DNA from: Gammaproteobacteria bacterium 42_54_T18
GTDB lineage: Bacteria; Pseudomonadota; Gammaproteobacteria; Pseudomonadales; Ketobacteraceae
NCBI GenBank assembly: GCA_002163245.1
Contig: MAAL01000115.1
Coordinates: forward strand, 1 to 64,000
Direction of reading: 5' to 3'
DNA: 64,000 nucleotides
Under the pieces are notes generated by a model. The model was given only the letters and a program-made list of their open reading frames with translations, was not told the DNA's origin and did not search any database. Positions 18,101 to 26,656 of this stretch are shown piece by piece. The first letter of the stretch is position 1; every line of letters starts with the position of its first letter. The position numbers were made by a program, and so were the translations under genes.

Positions 18101-21100
18101 CGATTTGCAATCGTTTACCCGGGTATCTAGAAGAACATCGAGTATTTGACCAGGTTGTTTTTCCCGCTGCAGGTTGGTTAGACATTCTTTCTACCGCAGC
18201 GCAAAAAGAGCTTGGCAAAAACAAACTCGTTCAATTGAAACGCGTCGAAATCAAACAAGCTCTGTTTCTAACGGATCAAAAAATAAGTATACAAACAGTT
18301 GTTGAAGGTAATCAGATCACTGTTTACTCTAGCCACATCATTAAGGACGAAAAAAGGAAATGGGTTCCCTTTGTTTCCGCGGAATTCTTGGAGGCCAACT
18401 CAGACACGACAATCAATACCGTTAGTGTTAAAGATAGCGAAACTATGTCCGCTGAAACCATGTCCGTTGAAGCATTCTACAGCCGCCTTGCTGACGAATC
18501 GGGATTAGCCTATGGCCAAGGCTTTCAATGCGTATCAGATGTAGAATTCAATATAGAAACAGGCTTATCCACTGCCCTTCTATCGGGTGGTTGTGGCGAT
18601 TGTGGCATGATCGACATTGGCATTCTAGATGGCGCATTACAAACAGCAGGCCCCATCGTTAAGGCCCTCGAAAACGAAACCTATCTTCCACTCTCTTTTG
18701 ATTCGGTACGTTTTTTTGATGCAAAGAAATTAGAGTCGACAGACGACACTACATTTCGGTCTCACCTATCCCTTGAATTATTGAAAACAGGGCTATACAA
18801 AGGTAACATTTTAATTACAGACAAAGACAACAAGCCACTGTTAGAGTTATTAGGCCTACGCTTGATTCCTACTCCTCACAGTATCTTGATGAGTAATAAA
18901 GATACCGATACCAATGATCTGTACTACCACAATGAATGGGTTGAACCAGAAAAAATATCCGACAAAAAAACTGCTCATGATAATCAGTCCAATCACGATA
19001 ACGTATGGTGGCTAATATTAAATACAGAAGGTTTAGCTAATGCCTTATCACTACTTCCACAGCAGTTAGAAAATGAAGGCGTAAAAGTAAGAATAGTACC
19101 TCAAGACACTCTATCATCAGTACTCAAAGAGGAAAGCCCCTTACCCAGTAAAATACTGCTATTTTTAGAAAGTTGCGATAACCTGGATATTACTGGATCA
19201 ATATCTTCTATTGAAAATAGTGTTTCTCAGCTAAAACTTTTACAAAATAGATTTTCACGAAATGAAATCAACCTTGTTCCTCTCATAGGCAAGGGGTCAA
19301 ATAAAGTAGGCAGCTATCTTCAAGCGGCACCGCTGTTTGATGCACAACGATTATTTATTCGAACCGTTGCAAATGAGCAAGACAACTGGAACAGTCAATT
19401 CATTGAGTATTCTCAGTCAGAAGAAAGCGTTAAAACACTGGTTAAGTTATTAATCACCCCTCTTAACGAGAAACAACTACGTATTAATGACGAAAACGTC
19501 CTTGTTGAGCGACTTATTCCAGGCATCGAAAGCGATAGAAAACAAAGAGAAATAACTCCGCTCCCAAATGCAGAAGCCTATAAATTACAATTAAGTGATT
19601 TTGGAAGTTTCGAACAACTGACACTGGTCGGTGATGAAATTTCTCTACCAAAGAAAGATGAAGTCTGCGTTGAAATTCAGGCGTCTGCTCTTAACTTTAA
19701 AGACGTCTTGTTTACTCTAGGTGCGCTAAATGAATACTTGGAACAACAAGGTATCACAGACGCCAAGGATCTTCCGTTAGGTTACGAGGGCGCCGGTATC
19801 GTTAAGCATGCTGGTAAAAATGTTACTAATATCCAAATCGGTGATAAAGTTATCGTCAGTGCCACAGGCTGTTTGGCGAGCCACGTCACGGTGCCATCTG
19901 CCACCGTTTCAATAATGCCAGAAACATTGTCATTCGTTGAAGCCGCTGCACTTCCCACTGTCTACATGACGGCAATCTATGCTCTACTGGAACTAGCAAA
20001 ACTTAAATCCGGAGACAAAGTACTGATCCACGCAGCAGCCGGCGGAGTTGGACAGGCAGCGATTCAAATCGCAAAAGCACAAGGCGCTGAAATATTCGCA
20101 ACCGCATCACCAAGAAAGTGGTTTTTTTTACGTTCACAAGGAATTACGCATATTTATAATTCCCGCGACACGGATTTTTCACAGGCAATTCTTGATGATA
20201 CCAACGGCAATGGTATTGATGTCATTCTTAATTCGCTAAATGGCGACTTTATTCCGGCGGCGCTTAATGCATTAACGGATAAAGGACGTTTTGTTGAAAT
20301 TGGTAAAATCGGTGTATGGTCTGACGAGCAAGTATCTGAATTACGCCCAAATGCAAAATACTGGTCCTTTGATTTAGCTGATTCAGCAACACAGAATCCA
20401 GAATTATACGCAGAGCTGCAACGTTTACTATGGCAAGGTTTTAATGAGAATAGATTCAACGCTCTTCCTGTAGAAACTTTTTCAGTACAACAAGCCGCCA
20501 CAGCATTGCGTCATTTAAGCCAAGCAAAAAACCTTGGTAAGGTCGTCCTTACAATGCCGACACGACATGAAAAAGCTGTCAATGAAAAAAAAAGCTACCT
20601 TATTACTGGTGCGAGCGGATCTATCGGCAGTTCATTGATTGACTGGTTATGCGAACATGGAGCGAAATCCATTGTTTTAGTAAGTCGATCAAAACCTGAG
20701 AACGTATTACATCGTGTTGCCCAACACCAAAAAAGAGGAACTAATGTTGTGTGGGTAACAGGGGACGTTAGTGATGCACAGGTGATCACTCAGTGTATCT
20801 CTGAAGCCTCACAACTTGCTCCTCTCGGTGGTATTTTTCACGCCGCAGGGGTTATTAAAGATGCAATATTCCAACGTTTAGAGTGGGCCGACTTTGAAAC
20901 AGTTTGGAGACCAAAAGTCACATCAGCTTGGTTGTTACATAAAGCTACTGAACATCTAAACCTGGATCATTTTGTTTTATTTTCTTCTATGGCAGCTATT
21001 ATGGGCGGCCCTGGACAAAGTAATTACGCCTCAGCCAATGCCATGTTAGACGGCCTCGCCAAACTCCGCCGACAACAAGGCCTATCCGCATTAAGTATCA

Positions 21101-21741
21101 ATTGGGGCCCATGGCAAGCCAGTGAAAGCAGTGGAGGAATGGTTTCAACTTCTGATATCGATTTGGAGAAATACTTTGAGACCGTTGGGATCCACCCTGT
21201 TTCGGTTCAAAAGTCTTTTGATAAAATGGAAGCTGTTATGCTAAACCCTCCAATGAGTGGTGTTGTTTCTGTTATGTCGGTGAACTGGAACAAGGCACTA
21301 ACCCATCAAAGTGATCCAATGAGTTTCTTTGACCACATCCTGCAACAGGAGGCATTTCAGAACGAGAATAAGTCTATAACTCGCGGTGATTTACTTAAGT
21401 CATTGAGCGAGTTAGATGAAGACCAACGCAAACTAGCACTTCAAACAGAGATACAACAACAGCTCGCGATGGTAATGGGTTTTGAAAATGGCGATCTTCC
21501 AGAGTTAGACACTGGTTTTTTTGAGATGGGAATAGACTCCCTAATGGCGGTAGAATTCAAAGGGAGCCTTGAACAAAAATTAGACATAAAACTACCCGCC
21601 ACTCTCTTAATGGAAGTACCAACAATAGGAGACCTAGTACAAGAATTATGTATCCGAATTTCTACTCGTCTTGCAGAAGAAGAGGATGAGCTATTAATTA
21701 TGGCTGACCTTCTCGATGAGTTTGAAGACGAAACAACCTAG
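15166..21741 (+). CDS. Type I polyketide synthase, fully reducing single module (KS-AT-DH-ER-KR-ACP)
   Basis: 2191 residues. An N-terminal helix (IIKKALKSIKNLQAELHATR) looks like a docking coil. KS has DTACSSS (Cys ~206), EAHGTGT and IGHLEPAAG. AT has GHSVGEYAAA (~676) and HAFHSSLMEP, the HAFH type associated with malonyl-CoA. DH has HRVFDQVVFPAAGW (~990), with Asp where Gly is usual. ER has HAAAGGVGQAAIQIAK (~1626). KR has TGASGSIGSS (~1813), a KD in the LDD position, FSSMAA and QSNYASANAM. ACP has FEMGIDSLMAVEF (~2124). There is no methyltransferase. The module should add one fully reduced C2 unit to the fatty acid from the FAAL-ACP. With no thioesterase, the chain is probably passed on, most simply to the N-terminal condensation domain of the NRPS. 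A terminator-like hairpin follows the stop. Confidence 0.93.
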   Translation: MKNDQPEQSAIIKKALKSIKNLQAELHATREEMHQPIAVIGMACRFPGASTPEEYWQNQVQEKNCVSEVPLSRWDWRDFYDENPSRVDKLNTKHGGFIENVDQFDADFFGISPKEANFLDPQQRILLEVTWETFENAGIIPSKIKGSSTGVFVALSAMDYMMLEAQQVSAEASSPYVATGCSFSTAAGRISYTFGFHGPALSIDTACSSSLVAMHQAAQSMRKGECNQAIVAGINILLTIEPNINFSKAQMLSPDGRCKTFSDDADGYVRGEGCGAVLLKPLSDAQRDGDNILAVLKGSAINQDGASAGLTVPYGPAQRDVIQQALKDARVPACDISYVEAHGTGTALGDPIEVKALGEVFSGNREKALVIGSVKTQIGHLEPAAGIASFIRTVMAMQNKTLPPHLHCDTLNTRIAWDDLNLKVAGSPEQWEATKNEDGTEVRRAGISSFGFSGTNSHVILEEYDRKSVEITHSTSPELTTATEKTEPKLLTLSAKSLSSLQQMAKDLLVTLSSDRAPSHSALANALNTKRSDFKHKIWWISDNLSETQKTLETIAQTDTNTDNVTESFRAANINYHYARAVGHNMAFMFTGQGSQWSGMGLDIYKQHPTFKNVIDRCADIYSSYSSTALTDIIFSDQHASPLNQTENTQPTLYAIEIALANTLMELGYKPDVVLGHSVGEYAAACVAGIFSIEDGMKMVCERGRLMQKLPESGSMMAVFTETATLKEIVDNTTLQIDIAAINSPGQVVVAGSDTDLDAFSKLLAKDTIKTKMLTVSHAFHSSLMEPMQEQFRDFLLQIEFSKPTLPLISNMTATWATNDIASADYWVDHVRAPVMFADSVAFLSNQSRHIVIEIGPQPTLTANAKQVLSESDNDNLQLIPTIKRDGKSWHDVLATIGECYSVGVPPLWNTLHSDSPRVRLPNYPFFRRRFWFSDNPQSQYEWHQARANGGLAGASEKSLLGQELSLAGDQEGSYYQNTICNRLPGYLEEHRVFDQVVFPAAGWLDILSTAAQKELGKNKLVQLKRVEIKQALFLTDQKISIQTVVEGNQITVYSSHIIKDEKRKWVPFVSAEFLEANSDTTINTVSVKDSETMSAETMSVEAFYSRLADESGLAYGQGFQCVSDVEFNIETGLSTALLSGGCGDCGMIDIGILDGALQTAGPIVKALENETYLPLSFDSVRFFDAKKLESTDDTTFRSHLSLELLKTGLYKGNILITDKDNKPLLELLGLRLIPTPHSILMSNKDTDTNDLYYHNEWVEPEKISDKKTAHDNQSNHDNVWWLILNTEGLANALSLLPQQLENEGVKVRIVPQDTLSSVLKEESPLPSKILLFLESCDNLDITGSISSIENSVSQLKLLQNRFSRNEINLVPLIGKGSNKVGSYLQAAPLFDAQRLFIRTVANEQDNWNSQFIEYSQSEESVKTLVKLLITPLNEKQLRINDENVLVERLIPGIESDRKQREITPLPNAEAYKLQLSDFGSFEQLTLVGDEISLPKKDEVCVEIQASALNFKDVLFTLGALNEYLEQQGITDAKDLPLGYEGAGIVKHAGKNVTNIQIGDKVIVSATGCLASHVTVPSATVSIMPETLSFVEAAALPTVYMTAIYALLELAKLKSGDKVLIHAAAGGVGQAAIQIAKAQGAEIFATASPRKWFFLRSQGITHIYNSRDTDFSQAILDDTNGNGIDVILNSLNGDFIPAALNALTDKGRFVEIGKIGVWSDEQVSELRPNAKYWSFDLADSATQNPELYAELQRLLWQGFNENRFNALPVETFSVQQAATALRHLSQAKNLGKVVLTMPTRHEKAVNEKKSYLITGASGSIGSSLIDWLCEHGAKSIVLVSRSKPENVLHRVAQHQKRGTNVVWVTGDVSDAQVITQCISEASQLAPLGGIFHAAGVIKDAIFQRLEWADFETVWRPKVTSAWLLHKATEHLNLDHFVLFSSMAAIMGGPGQSNYASANAMLDGLAKLRRQQGLSALSINWGPWQASESSGGMVSTSDIDLEKYFETVGIHPVSVQKSFDKMEAVMLNPPMSGVVSVMSVNWNKALTHQSDPMSFFDHILQQEAFQNENKSITRGDLLKSLSELDEDQRKLALQTEIQQQLAMVMGFENGDLPELDTGFFEMGIDSLMAVEFKGSLEQKLDIKLPATLLMEVPTIGDLVQELCIRISTRLAEEEDELLIMADLLDEFEDETT

Positions 21742-21744
21742 ATA

Positions 21745-21780
21745 AAAATAGGTAGCGGTAATAATATCGTTGCCTATTTT
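21745..21780 (+). terminator. Terminator-like hairpin after the PKS gene
   Basis: Arms 21745-21757 (AAAATAGGTAGCG) and 21768-21780 (CGTTGCCTATTTT) pair over 13 positions with two G-U wobbles and a 10-base loop. The hairpin ends in TTTT four bases after the PKS stop. It separates FAAL-PKS from exbB. Confidence 0.65.
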
Positions 21781-21861
21781 CAATCCCAGGTCTATTAGCG
21801 AACCGTTGGCAGTTATCTAGCACTCCATATATAAAACACACATCACAGGATTTTATTTATC

Positions 21862-22698
21862 ATGGCAACGATACAACATTTATATTCCAAGTCTTTTACG
21901 ATAGTTAATTATCTGGCCATTATCGTCTTAATTACTGTCCTTACCCCGCAACCCTCTCTAGCAGAAGGCGTGCAACCTTTATCGTCAACTCTACCCCACA
22001 ACCTTTCCCCTTGGGGCATGTTCCTCGCCGCAGACAACATTGTAAAAGCGGTAATGATAGGTTTAGCATTCGCTTCATTATTAACATGGTCAATATTGCT
22101 ATCTAAGTCCATAGAACTTCTAACGCTTAAACGAACGTTGCGAAAAAATGTAGAAAACATTCTAGCATCCAATACTCTTAGTGAAGCTTTGCAATCAAAT
22201 CAAATACACGGTGTTGGGCGAGAGTTGATAGAAGCTGCCGATGCAGAGCTTCACCTTTCTTCAGATTTATTAGGTAAAGAATCCAACAAAGAAGGCATCA
22301 AAGAACGCGTCGCATCCCGTATTTCTCGAATAGAAGCCGCATCAACTCGCCGAATGCTAGTAGGCACAGGGTTATTGGCCACCATTGGCGCTGTTGGCCC
22401 ATTTATTGGATTATTTGGCACCGTATGGGGCATCATGAATAGTTTTATCGGAATATCGAAAGCCAATACAACCAATTTAGCAGTGGTGGCACCAGGCATA
22501 GCCGAAGCGCTATTAGCTACGGCTCTCGGCTTAGTTGCTGCGATTCCTGCAGTGATTATTTATAACCATTTCACTCGTCAAATTGCAGGCGCAAAATCAC
22601 TAATATCGGATAGCTCTGCAAGTATTATGTGTCTGGTATCAAGAGGGCTAGACCGAGGCACAAGCCTTCGATTGGTCAAGCAGAAAATAGCGAATTAG
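21862..22698 (+). CDS. exbB: TonB-system energising protein ExbB
   Basis: 278 residues of the MotA/TolQ/ExbB family. It has an N-terminal signal-like segment ending near SLAEG, a first membrane helix at ~55-75 (AVMIGLAFASLLTWSILLSK), and two long helices in the C-terminal half: GLLATIGAVGPFIGLFGTVWG and a segment with APGIAEALLATALGLVAAIPA. GTVWGIMNSF is a hallmark. It forms the proton-driven inner-membrane motor with ExbD that energises TonB. exbD starts three bases after its stop. First gene of exbB-exbD-tonB, placed directly upstream of a siderophore receptor. Confidence 0.97.
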   Translation: MATIQHLYSKSFTIVNYLAIIVLITVLTPQPSLAEGVQPLSSTLPHNLSPWGMFLAADNIVKAVMIGLAFASLLTWSILLSKSIELLTLKRTLRKNVENILASNTLSEALQSNQIHGVGRELIEAADAELHLSSDLLGKESNKEGIKERVASRISRIEAASTRRMLVGTGLLATIGAVGPFIGLFGTVWGIMNSFIGISKANTTNLAVVAPGIAEALLATALGLVAAIPAVIIYNHFTRQIAGAKSLISDSSASIMCLVSRGLDRGTSLRLVKQKIAN

Positions 22699-22701
22699 AT
22701 A

Positions 22702-23142
22702 ATGGCATTTCAACTAAACCAAAGCGACGATGAACTTGCTGAAACCCATGAAATAAACGTTACGCCATTTATTGATGTGATGTTAGTGCTTCTTATCATT
22801 TTTATGGTTGCGGCCCCACTCGCAACTGTCGACATCAATGTTGACCTACCAGCATCTACGGCTGAAACCAAATCACGTCCAGATGCACCCATATACCTAA
22901 CCCTTAAAAGCGACCTCAGTATCGCTCTAGGTGATAGCGTAATTTCTCGAGAGAATATAAAACAACAACTAGATAACGTTACTAAAAACGACAATACCTC
23001 ACGCATATTTTTACGCGCTGACAAAACCGTTGCTTACGGCGATTTAATGGACTTAATGAATGAACTACGAGCAGCAGAATATTTGAAAATTGCACTTGTC
23101 GGCCTAGAAAGCTCGACTCCTGAAGCGCCTGTATTGCCGTGA
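22702..23142 (+). CDS. exbD: TonB-system energising protein ExbD
   Basis: 146 residues. Short cytoplasmic N-terminus, then INVTPFIDVMLVLLIIFMVA with the conserved Asp (ID-V-ML) of the proton path, and a periplasmic ExbD/TolR domain ending in RAAEYLKIALVGL. Partner of ExbB. Its TGA overlaps the GTG start of tonB, so translation is coupled. Confidence 0.97.
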   Translation: MAFQLNQSDDELAETHEINVTPFIDVMLVLLIIFMVAAPLATVDINVDLPASTAETKSRPDAPIYLTLKSDLSIALGDSVISRENIKQQLDNVTKNDNTSRIFLRADKTVAYGDLMDLMNELRAAEYLKIALVGLESSTPEAPVLP

Positions 23143-23918
23143 AATACAACAATAACAAAATAAAGACCCTCGCTATCTCCTCTTCACCATGGATAAAAGG
23201 CGACACCTTTCGCTGGGTCGGATCATTTGTATTGATAACCGCACTACACATAGGTGCCGCACTATTCGCGATGAACCAAGCATCAGCCGGTTCGAATGCT
23301 GAATCAAGACCTTTGGCTGCAATTATGATTGACCTGGCACCTGCACCTGTAGCACCCAAGCCCAAAGAGATACTGCCAGAACCAGAGCCTAAGCCGGAAT
23401 CCAAACCAACGCCCTCTCCTAAGCCGAAAATTAAACCGCTACCAATTACTCCGATAATTAAGCATGCAAAAGCGATCATCCCATCCAAACCTATTGAGAA
23501 AAAGCCAGAACCTGAGGTTGAGAAACCCCTACCCAAAAAAGACCTGTCCCCTGAACCTATCGAGGCCCCAGAAGCCCCAGTCGCAGCAGCACCAACCGAT
23601 GGCGAATTATCACTAAATAACAAACAGTCTCGCGCCACTTGGCAGTCAGCATTATTCAATCATCTCGCACGTCATAAACGCTACCCCCGCTTGGCCAAAC
23701 GTAATAGAGAAGAGGCTGTTATCTTGGTTCGTGTCATCATTAGCCGAGATGGAATGGTACTCAACTCTCGCCTGGAAAAACCCAGTGAATTTGGCGCCCT
23801 AAACAAGGAGGCGTTAGCATTAGTTTCGCGCGCTCAACCATTGCCAGCTCCGCCACCAGAAGTTAAAGGTGAAACTATTGAGTTTGTAATACCTGTAGAG
23901 TTTTCTTTACGTCGGTAA
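23139..23918 (+). CDS. tonB: Energy transducer TonB
   Basis: 259 residues from a GTG start inside the exbD stop. One membrane segment (~26-47, SFVLITALHIGAALFAMNQA) with the S-x3-H pattern region typical of TonB (His in the helix). A long Pro/Lys/Glu-rich periplasmic spacer follows (~60-150), then the C-terminal domain with YPRLAKRNREEAVILVRV and IPVEFSLRR. It links the ExbB-ExbD motor to outer-membrane receptors, here most likely the two siderophore receptors of this locus. The dedicated copy suggests the locus carries its own energiser set. Confidence 0.96.
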   Translation: MKYNNNKIKTLAISSSPWIKGDTFRWVGSFVLITALHIGAALFAMNQASAGSNAESRPLAAIMIDLAPAPVAPKPKEILPEPEPKPESKPTPSPKPKIKPLPITPIIKHAKAIIPSKPIEKKPEPEVEKPLPKKDLSPEPIEAPEAPVAAAPTDGELSLNNKQSRATWQSALFNHLARHKRYPRLAKRNREEAVILVRVIISRDGMVLNSRLEKPSEFGALNKEALALVSRAQPLPAPPPEVKGETIEFVIPVEFSLRR

Positions 23919-24090
23919 TGCAATCAACAATACAACGCTACCTAACACAACCGGTAAAATTATTAAAACACTGCTGTATCACTCCCAACTACCACTACAT
24001 ATACCTACTACACGCTCGCCATTCAGATGATGGATGTGATGAACAGTCATGATCAACTCTCATTCACAATTTCTGTACAAAACAACCATT

Positions 24091-24109
24091 GCAAATACGA
24101 ATCACTCTC
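24091..24109 (+). promoter_or_regulatory. Weak Fur-like site upstream of the receptor gene
   Basis: GCAAATACGAATCACTCTC matches the 19-bp Fur consensus at only 12 positions, ~53 bp upstream of the receptor ATG. I keep it because it resembles the site at 8632 and lies at a similar distance. Confidence 0.3.
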
Positions 24110-24161
24110 GCTAACATCCGCATCTTAATATTCTAATCAATAAAGTCATGGGTAAATAGAG

Positions 24162-26351
24162 ATGTTTAAACGTAGTGGACTAATGATGAGTGGAGTAATT
24201 ATTGCGGCATGCCTGCCCAATTTATTACTGGCAGAAGTGATTAAAGTTAACAACGCAAATACCACCGAAACCAATGTTGTAACCCAAGAAGAGATCGAGG
24301 TTGTAGGTACTCAAGAGCGTGCGTACTCAGTTAACCAAATGGGAACCGCAAGCAAATTTAACTTATCTAGCATGGACACGCCGCAATCCGTTTCCGCGAT
24401 CACCTCAACTCAAATAAAAGAATTTGGACTATTTTCACTCAACAGTGCATTAAGCAATGCAGCAGGCATCAATGTTGAACAAGTGGAAACTGGCAGAACC
24501 TATTTTACAAGCCGAGGCTTTGAGATAAACAATTTTCAGGTCGATGGCTTAGGTGTATTAGCCAGAGGCACAAAGCGCGGTGAATTTGATACCGCAATTT
24601 ACGAACGTATCGAAGTTGTACGAGGAGCCAATGGTTTAATGTCTGGGGCAGGAAATCCATCGGCAACGGTTAATCTTATACGAAAAAGGCCTACTCAAGA
24701 ATTTCAAGGAGAGATAACATCAACTTATGGCTCCTGGAACAACAAGCGTATTGAAATCGATGTTTCCGGAAGCTTAGACGAAAGAGTTAGAGCTCGTGCA
24801 GTTTTAGCTAAACAAGACAAAGAATCATATTTAGACTGGTACGAATTAGACAAAACGATTGGATATGGAGTCATAGAAATTGATCTTTGGGAAGGCAGCC
24901 TCCTAACTTTACTACATAGTTCTGAAAACGTTAAAGCCGATAGCCCTTTATGGGGCGCATTAACACTATTTAATACCGATGGTTCCGAAAACGAATACGA
25001 TGTATCAACCAGCAGTTCTAACGATTGGGCCTATTGGGATAGTAAAATAAATAGATCGTACATTGAGTTAAAACAAGATTTTGGTAACGACTGGTCACTA
25101 ACTGCTGCATACACCTATGTAGATATGAAAGATGATTCAGAATTATTTTATGTGTATTCCCACCACCTTGTCACCACGCCAGCTAATGATACATTGCTAA
25201 TAGGTTACGCTAGCGCCTACACAAAGGATGAATACCACAACGTATTTGACATATACGTCAATGGCCCTTTCTCTCTGGCAGGCAAAGAACACGAATTAGT
25301 GATAGGGGCTAACCGTACAAAAGTCAAATACGACAATGAATCTCTATATGACTACACTACTGGCAATGGATTTCCTTTAGTTGGTAATCTATATTCTTGG
25401 AATGGCAGCACCCCAAAACCCACGTTTACCGATGATCCATCTAATCTTCCCAACGGTGGTCAGGTCAAAGATGTCCAGGAATCTTTCTACGCCGCTGTTC
25501 GAGCCGAAATCTCTGATGACTTACACATCACAGCTGGCGCACGAATTTCAGATTGGGAGTCAAAAGGTGGCGACTATGGAGCAAGCAAAGAGAGATCTGA
25601 AACAGGTGTCGTTACTCCATACTTAGGCGCTGTTTACAATGTTACCGAACATCTTATGGCGTACGCCAGTTATACGGAGATATTCACACCACAATCAGAA
25701 GTGGATGCAAATGGTTCAAGCCTAGATCCAATCGACGGTGAGAGTACTGAACTAGGCCTAAAGACAAACCTATTCAACGATAATTTGGTTCTATCTATTG
25801 CTGTATTTAAAATTGACCAGAACAACCTAGCCCAACCTGTGCCAGGGGCGCTAGATGTATTCCGTGAAGCAGACGGAATAAGTAGCAAAGGTTATGAATT
25901 AGAAGCCGTTGGTCAAATCGAGGACAACTGGTCAATAAGCACAAGCTTCACAAACCTAACCATTGATGCTGGAAAACGGGATAAAAATGTTGAGAACTAC
26001 ACACCAAACCAGACATTCAAATTGGCAACAAGTTATCTCGTCCCTCAATTAGAGAAATTAAAATTGGGCGCAAACGTACGCTGGCAAGCGAATATATCCC
26101 GCGATCAAGGTGATACAATCGACTGGACGGACCCAGCAAACCCGGTAACAATTGCAACTGACATAGAATCCAAACAGGATGCTTATGCGCTATTTAACAT
26201 AATGGCCAGCTACGAGTTTAACGATAACCTCAACACGCAATTAAATGTTAACAACGTCACCAATGAAAAATACCTGACTAGCCTCTACTGGCCCCAAGGG
26301 TACTATGGCACACCAAGAAGTTATCAATTATCAGTTAACTATAAACTCTAA
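24162..26351 (+). CDS. TonB-dependent siderophore receptor (FpvA/FhuE-like, no signalling domain)
   Basis: 729 residues. A signal peptide ends near LLLAEV, followed by a TonB-box-like EEIEVVGTQ. The plug domain contains DTPQSVSAITSTQIKEFG, SRGFEINNFQVDG and YERIEVVRGANGLMSGAGNPSATVN, the hallmark of ferric siderophore receptors. A 22-strand barrel follows, with a C-terminal GTPRSYQLSVNYKL. The ~80-residue N-terminal signalling domain of FpvA/FecA is absent, so it should not trigger a FecR-sigma cascade. It sits between tonB and the Fpv-like uptake operon and so is the prime candidate receptor for the siderophore of this locus. A strong terminator follows. Confidence 0.93.
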   Translation: MFKRSGLMMSGVIIAACLPNLLLAEVIKVNNANTTETNVVTQEEIEVVGTQERAYSVNQMGTASKFNLSSMDTPQSVSAITSTQIKEFGLFSLNSALSNAAGINVEQVETGRTYFTSRGFEINNFQVDGLGVLARGTKRGEFDTAIYERIEVVRGANGLMSGAGNPSATVNLIRKRPTQEFQGEITSTYGSWNNKRIEIDVSGSLDERVRARAVLAKQDKESYLDWYELDKTIGYGVIEIDLWEGSLLTLLHSSENVKADSPLWGALTLFNTDGSENEYDVSTSSSNDWAYWDSKINRSYIELKQDFGNDWSLTAAYTYVDMKDDSELFYVYSHHLVTTPANDTLLIGYASAYTKDEYHNVFDIYVNGPFSLAGKEHELVIGANRTKVKYDNESLYDYTTGNGFPLVGNLYSWNGSTPKPTFTDDPSNLPNGGQVKDVQESFYAAVRAEISDDLHITAGARISDWESKGGDYGASKERSETGVVTPYLGAVYNVTEHLMAYASYTEIFTPQSEVDANGSSLDPIDGESTELGLKTNLFNDNLVLSIAVFKIDQNNLAQPVPGALDVFREADGISSKGYELEAVGQIEDNWSISTSFTNLTIDAGKRDKNVENYTPNQTFKLATSYLVPQLEKLKLGANVRWQANISRDQGDTIDWTDPANPVTIATDIESKQDAYALFNIMASYEFNDNLNTQLNVNNVTNEKYLTSLYWPQGYYGTPRSYQLSVNYKL

Positions 26352-26379
26352 CGCACCAATACTTTAGTTTACTATTTTG

Positions 26380-26405
26380 CCAGGCATTTATGCCTGGTTT
26401 TTTTT
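26380..26405 (+). terminator. Strong rho-independent terminator after the receptor
   Basis: CCAGGCAT and ATGCCTGG form a perfect 8-bp stem with a 2-base TT spacer, followed by eight T residues. It ends the receptor transcript, so the fpv-like operon needs its own promoter in 26406-26656. That stretch shows no clear gene, only a 6-bp inverted repeat GGTCAA/TTGACC at 26436-26456. Confidence 0.9.
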
Positions 26406-26656
26406 GCCTTCCACAAACCAACCCACTTCTATACCGGTCAAAGGGAACCGTTGACCTAAACGTATAAAAAAGAACCCGCTATTGCCAATGCTAATACGAA
26501 CGATTACTATATGCATTACCAGGCAGGTTGGACGTGTTGCTGGCGAGGCATCTTCGTTTCCTCATCATCCCCAAAAAAACAGCTTTCTCAATACATCATC
26601 CAAAGCGCCAATTAGAAGGTCGTCTTTCACCACTCTAAAAACAAAGGGGACTACCA

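Noticed and set aside
26436-26462. Shared CGTTGACC element before the fpv-like operon and, inverted, before the NRPS (58660-58673)
   Set aside because: Only eight bases are shared and the distances to the starts (about 195 and 11 bp) do not agree, so chance is likely. The 6-bp inverted repeats at both places remain curious.
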